This document shows, piece after piece, positions 8,559 through 10,512 of a stretch of DNA of 10,512 bases. The position numbers and the translations under genes were made by a program. The stretch covers positions 1-10,512 of the forward strand of contig JBGPYB010000160.1 in NCBI GenBank assembly GCA_041493035.1, given 5' to 3'. Below the pieces are notes generated by a model, which worked only from the letters and a program-made list of their open reading frames with translations, did not search any database and was not told where the DNA came from. This DNA is from JBGPYB01 sp041493035 (GTDB lineage Bacteria > Acidobacteriota > Vicinamibacteria > Fen-336). Within the stretch, counting starts at the first letter, position 1, and each line of letters starts with the position of its first letter.

Positions 8559-8849
8559 TCAGCCCTTACTACTGCGAGACAACGCCTGAGCCAGCTCGCG
8601 CTGCCGCACGTGCCTCAGGTCGACGAGCTTGGGTACGGTAATGCCATGACGCGACCCACGCGCTCTGATCCATCCGCACCGACTATTGTGGATATGCGCG
8701 GCGATCATCCGCACCGTTTGCCGTGGAATGCCAGGCACCGCACTCGACCACAGGTCTGCCGGCAGATTCTCGATGAGGTACGTGGTAGCTCGGTTGTTCG
8801 TCCGCCAAGCGGCGATGACCTGCTGGCCTTGTTCCATGTTGGCTGGCAC
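8559..8849 (-). CDS. DinB-family protein, N-terminal half only (truncated, possibly frameshifted)
   Basis: The 96-aa product resembles the first half of DinB-like four-helix-bundle proteins. Its line WRTNNRATTYLIENLPADLW (15-34) is followed by the first metal-ligand region TVRMIAAHIHNSRCGWI (45-61) and HGITVPKLVDL. DinB-type proteins bind a metal through three His residues and often act as thiol-dependent transferases. Here the C-terminal half with the remaining ligands is missing, since family members are about 150-170 aa. The frame ends at a TGA (8561-8559). One frame over, the code goes on as LIQLIEVWQWTKRARE to a TAG, suggesting a 1-nt deletion near the stop. Even so, the second half is absent, and attC site 4 follows. 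The GTG at 8849 has GAGGGG 7 nt upstream. An ATG at 8837 is an alternative. It is probably a decayed cassette gene, although a short functional form is not excluded. Confidence 0.7.
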   Translation of the reverse strand: MPANMEQGQQVIAAWRTNNRATTYLIENLPADLWSSAVPGIPRQTVRMIAAHIHNSRCGWIRARGSRHGITVPKLVDLRHVRQRELAQALSRSSKG

Positions 8850-8879
8850 TTCTAAACCCCTCGCCCCTTCGACTGTACG

Positions 8880-8956
8880 CCGAACACCGGGATCACCTGC
8901 GAGCCGGCGCTCACCTTGCCAAGCGCCGGATCGTCAGGTGCATCTCGTTGTTCTCT
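8880..8956 (-). repeat. attC site 3 (3' end of the 180-aa gene cassette)
   Basis: On the - strand R'' AGAGAAC (8956-8950) and R' GTTCGGC (8886-8880) enclose a foldable core. CACCTG pairs with CAGGTG, and CCGGCGC with GCGCCGG, around a loop that contains the stop codon of the 180-aa gene. A single unpaired G between GAT and CACCTG on the R'' arm fits the extrahelical base of attC sites. The R'' side CCAGAGAAC (8958-8950) is the exact reverse complement of the cassette's first nine bases (9492-9484). Length 77 bp. Confidence 0.8.
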
Positions 8957-9453
8957 GGCCCTACGACTATCTCACGCCCCGCGAATCGCCGTCCCTCCCG
9001 TTCTCGCACTTCAGCGAGATGGAACTCCCAGCGCTCACGCTCCGCCGCGACCAGCACGCCGCGAATACGCTCCAGCTCCTCTGTAGCCAACGCATGTAGC
9101 AACCGTCGGATCTTGGATCGAGGCTGGGCGACCTCGGAGAGCAGCCAGTTGACCGTGGCGAGCCCGGCAGCGGGCGGAAGCCACTCCTGTTTGAAATCCG
9201 CGGGATCCGGATCCACGTCGCCGAGATCAGCGAGCTCTCTGAAGGCCCGCCGTGCTTCCCGCGGCGTGTCTGAGAACAGCTCGCACAAGGGCGGAGCCTC
9301 CGATTCCGGCATCAGCATTGACAAGTCAGCCGCCCAGTCGACATCCAGGAGCGCGGACCCGATGACAACGTGTCTGACTCGCCTCCTGTCATCCCTGAGG
9401 AGCACGAACAGCGTGCTCGTCGTGGGCTCGGGACGCCACCGCTCTCGGGCCAT
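8911..9453 (-). CDS. Hypothetical cassette-encoded protein, 180 aa
   Basis: I do not recognise this protein. It is soluble-looking, with no signal peptide or membrane helix. It starts with a beta-rich Arg-rich part (STLFVLLRDDRRRVRHVVIG, 13-32). An acidic stretch follows (PESEAPPLCELFSDTPREA, about 49-67), then helical regions rich in Glu/Arg/Leu (for example ELERIRGVLVAAERERWEFH, about 125-144). The ATG at 9453 has GAGGGAG about 4 nt upstream, which supports translation. The stop codon lies inside the hairpin loop of attC site 3, a common layout in integron gene cassettes. It is the only gene of its cassette (about 8886-9491). Confidence 0.75.
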   Translation of the reverse strand: MARERWRPEPTTSTLFVLLRDDRRRVRHVVIGSALLDVDWAADLSMLMPESEAPPLCELFSDTPREARRAFRELADLGDVDPDPADFKQEWLPPAAGLATVNWLLSEVAQPRSKIRRLLHALATEELERIRGVLVAAERERWEFHLAEVREREGRRFAGREIVVGPENNEMHLTIRRLAR

Positions 9454-9485
9454 GCCGCTCCCTCAGTTCCATCGCCTTGTGGTCC

Positions 9486-9553
9486 AGAGAACACTGAGAT
9501 CAGCTACGGCGCTCCATCGCTTGCGCCGGCGCCGCCAGCTGCATTTGTTGGAC
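9486..9553 (-). repeat. attC site 2 (3' end of the CPBP cassette)
   Basis: On the - strand R'' GTCCAAC (9553-9547) and R' core GTTCTCT (9492-9486) enclose an imperfect stem, CAGCT and CGGCGC on the left arm with GCGCCG and AGCTG on the right. The R' end TAGCTGATCTCAGTGTT fits the motif shared by all four sites. R' departs from GTTRRRY after the essential GTT. R'' plus two bases (CCGTCCAAC, 9555-9547) is the exact reverse complement of the first nine bases of the CPBP cassette (10380-10372). The stop of the CPBP gene lies in this site. Length 68 bp. Confidence 0.75.
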
Positions 9554-10343
9554 GGCCCCCGCCCGCTGGCGCCGTCTCTCTTCGCTCGCGCCTCAGATTC
9601 GGCCCCGCCCACATTAGCAGGCCGACCGCGACGAGCGCCGACGTGGAACACTTGAACCAGGGCGCCCACGCTGGATCGATCCCGCCATAGAGAATCATAC
9701 CGATGTTGCTGGACCCGTGGTACAGCGTCGCCATCAGAATGCTGCCGCCCGTGTTTTGAAAGATCCACGTAAACACGATCGCCTCGGAGAGAACGAACAC
9801 CGACCAAGGGAAGAGGGGCACGTCGCTCAAGTATTGATGGGGCAGCAAGATCACCGGCCAATGCCACGCCGTATGAACGGCACCGAGCATCAGACTGGCC
9901 GTAACGGCCGTGCGCGAGACGAGGAGACGCGGCAGAGCAAAGCCGCGCCAGCCCACCTCCTCACCCGCCGCGAAGAGGAACACCACCCACATCGCGGGCA
10001 GAACCGGGAGTATGGGAGGGATCCGCGCGGCGGAGAACACTCCTCTCACGCTTGCGAGACCCGCAGCAAACAGGTCTTCCGCAAAGGGAAGGCCAAGGAC
10101 GACGAAATACCAGCCGACACCTACGCGCCATTGCCCGAGTCGCCTCAGCAGAGCCCTGACTTCATGCTCTCCGCTCTCGAAGCCCGAAATGACGACGGCG
10201 GCCAGTGCTGGTGCAAAGGCCCCAAGAATCGGCACCCAGAAGTGGAACCGGTCCATGAACCCCAGCCCAATGCAAGCCCAAAAGAGCGCGAAGGCGAGTA
10301 TAAAGTAGAGCAGGAGCGGGTGGGACCGCAGAACATTGGTCAT
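9504..10343 (-). CDS. CPBP-family intramembrane metalloprotease (CAAX-like)
   Basis: This 279-aa integral membrane protein has about seven to eight hydrophobic helices. The family's motifs are present in order: EEVGWRG (motif 1, E128, E129, R133), AVHTAWHWP (motif 2, His 157 and 161) and LYHGSSN (motif 3, His 209 and Asn 213). CPBP proteins resemble eukaryotic type II CAAX proteases (Rce1). Bacterial members act in bacteriocin self-immunity, peptide maturation or signalling. The substrate here is unknown. The ATG at 10343 begins just before the first helix. A TTG further upstream (10397) would extend into attC site 1 and is rejected. The last about 25 residues are Gly/Ala-rich and encoded partly by attC site 2, where the stop lies, so the tail is probably not functional. 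It occupies the cassette at about 9492-10379. Confidence 0.88.
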   Translation of the reverse strand: MTNVLRSHPLLLYFILAFALFWACIGLGFMDRFHFWVPILGAFAPALAAVVISGFESGEHEVRALLRRLGQWRVGVGWYFVVLGLPFAEDLFAAGLASVRGVFSAARIPPILPVLPAMWVVFLFAAGEEVGWRGFALPRLLVSRTAVTASLMLGAVHTAWHWPVILLPHQYLSDVPLFPWSVFVLSEAIVFTWIFQNTGGSILMATLYHGSSNIGMILYGGIDPAWAPWFKCSTSALVAVGLLMWAGPNLRRERRETAPAGGGRPTNAAGGAGASDGAP

Positions 10344-10373
10344 GTTACGCTCTGGCTGGTTCCACGAATGTCC

Positions 10374-10443
10374 GTCCAACACTGCGTTAAGCTGCAAGCC
10401 TGCATTCTAGCCATGGCTTGTCAGCTTCAACGCATTGTTGAAC
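10374..10443 (-). repeat. attC site 1 (canonical, 70 bp)
   Basis: On the - strand R'' is GTTCAAC (10443-10437) and R' is GTTGGAC (10380-10374), both fitting the RYYYAAC/GTTRRRY consensus. The core forms an 18-bp stem in three 6-bp blocks: TGCGTT with AACGCA, AAGCTG with CAGCTT, and CAAGCC with GGCTTG. Two single unpaired bases (G and A) lie on the R'' arm, and the loop has 14 nt. These extrahelical bases set polarity in attC sites, and here they give the same polarity as the genes. This is the best-formed site of the array. Confidence 0.92.
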
Positions 10444-10512
10444 CAAAGCCGCTACGCGGCGGAGGGTCTGGGCCGAGACGCGATCTCCTGCCGTAGCGGC
10501 GTTCGTAGGTCA
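10444..10512 (-). other. 3' end of a neighbouring, incomplete cassette
   Basis: This is the DNA on the R'' side of attC site 1 and so the tail of another cassette cut by the window edge. Two - strand frames are open to the edge: one ends at a TAG at 10454-10452 and one at a TGA inside attC (10429-10427). I cannot tell which is coding. A 9-bp inverted repeat, GCCGCTACG (10448-10456) with CGTAGCGGC (10492-10500), flanks weaker inner pairing (GGAG/CTCC). On the - strand it is followed by TTTGG, so it may end the transcript of that cassette. Confidence 0.45.

Larger units (their letters stand above)
8469..10443 (-). mobile_element. Integron gene-cassette array (attC sites without integrase in window)
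   Basis: Four attC-like sites alternate with three single-gene cassettes, all on the - strand. They are CPBP (about 9492-10379), the 180-aa gene (8886-9491) and truncated DinB (8475-8885). Each cassette's first bases are the exact reverse complement of the R'' side of its own attC, 8-9 nt, as expected from circular cassette integration at G/TT. The sites share an L'-R' pattern ending GTGTT. No intI or attI is visible. The polarity places them beyond the right edge if they exist. Without one nearby this would be a CALIN (cluster of attC lacking an integrase). The doxX-like gene lies at the distal end. Confidence 0.85.

Noticed and set aside
9717..10496. A 259-codon + strand open frame opposite the CPBP gene
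   Set aside because: Composition is charged and repetitive, it has no family features, and it runs through attC site 1 in antisense. The - strand has all CPBP motifs.

Overview
The window is high-GC DNA from a Gram-negative (diderm) bacterium. An Mla/MCE phospholipid-transport operon requires an outer membrane, and the DinB, DoxX and CPBP genes plus integron attC sites fit an environmental proteobacterium-like or Myxococcota-like lineage. Nothing here fixes the genus. There are two parts: a chromosomal backbone (1 to about 7141) and an accessory part (about 7142 to 10512).

Backbone, left arm (+ strand): a two-gene unit for the activated methyl cycle. An ArsR-type winged-helix regulator fused to a SAM-methyltransferase-fold domain (SahR-like, 80-1081) overlaps ahcY (S-adenosylhomocysteine hydrolase, 1078-2547) by an ATGA junction. 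A promoter and a palindromic operator candidate lie in the 79 bp before the regulator. A GC-rich hairpin at 2572-2599 separates this unit from the convergent operon.

Backbone, middle (- strand, transcribed right to left from 7141 to 2625): a five-gene operon. It runs: a secreted TPR + DUF3108 protein, MlaE-type permease, MlaF-type ATPase, MlaD-type MCE protein, and a seven-helix His-rich membrane protein of unknown function. Gaps are overlaps or at most about 20 nt, so the genes are probably co-expressed. The likely job is lipid traffic between the inner and outer membranes.

Intergenic 7142-7971 has no convincing gene. It holds a leader inverted repeat, a 114-bp copy of an internal piece of ahcY (111/114 identical, 7466-7579), and small inverted repeats.

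Accessory right arm (all genes on - strand): doxX-like gene, truncated DinB-family gene, an unknown 180-aa gene, and a CPBP-family intramembrane protease gene. These lie in a previously unflagged integron gene-cassette array. Four attC-like sites (10374-10443, 9486-9553, 8880-8956, 8469-8505) lie exactly between the genes, all in the same polarity. The first bases of each of the three complete cassettes are the exact reverse complement (8-9 nt) of the R'' end at the cassette's 3' side, which is what recombination of circular cassettes produces. No integrase is in the window. The polarity predicts that attI/intI, if present, lies to the right of 10512 and that doxX is at the distal end. This array is the main discovery of the window.
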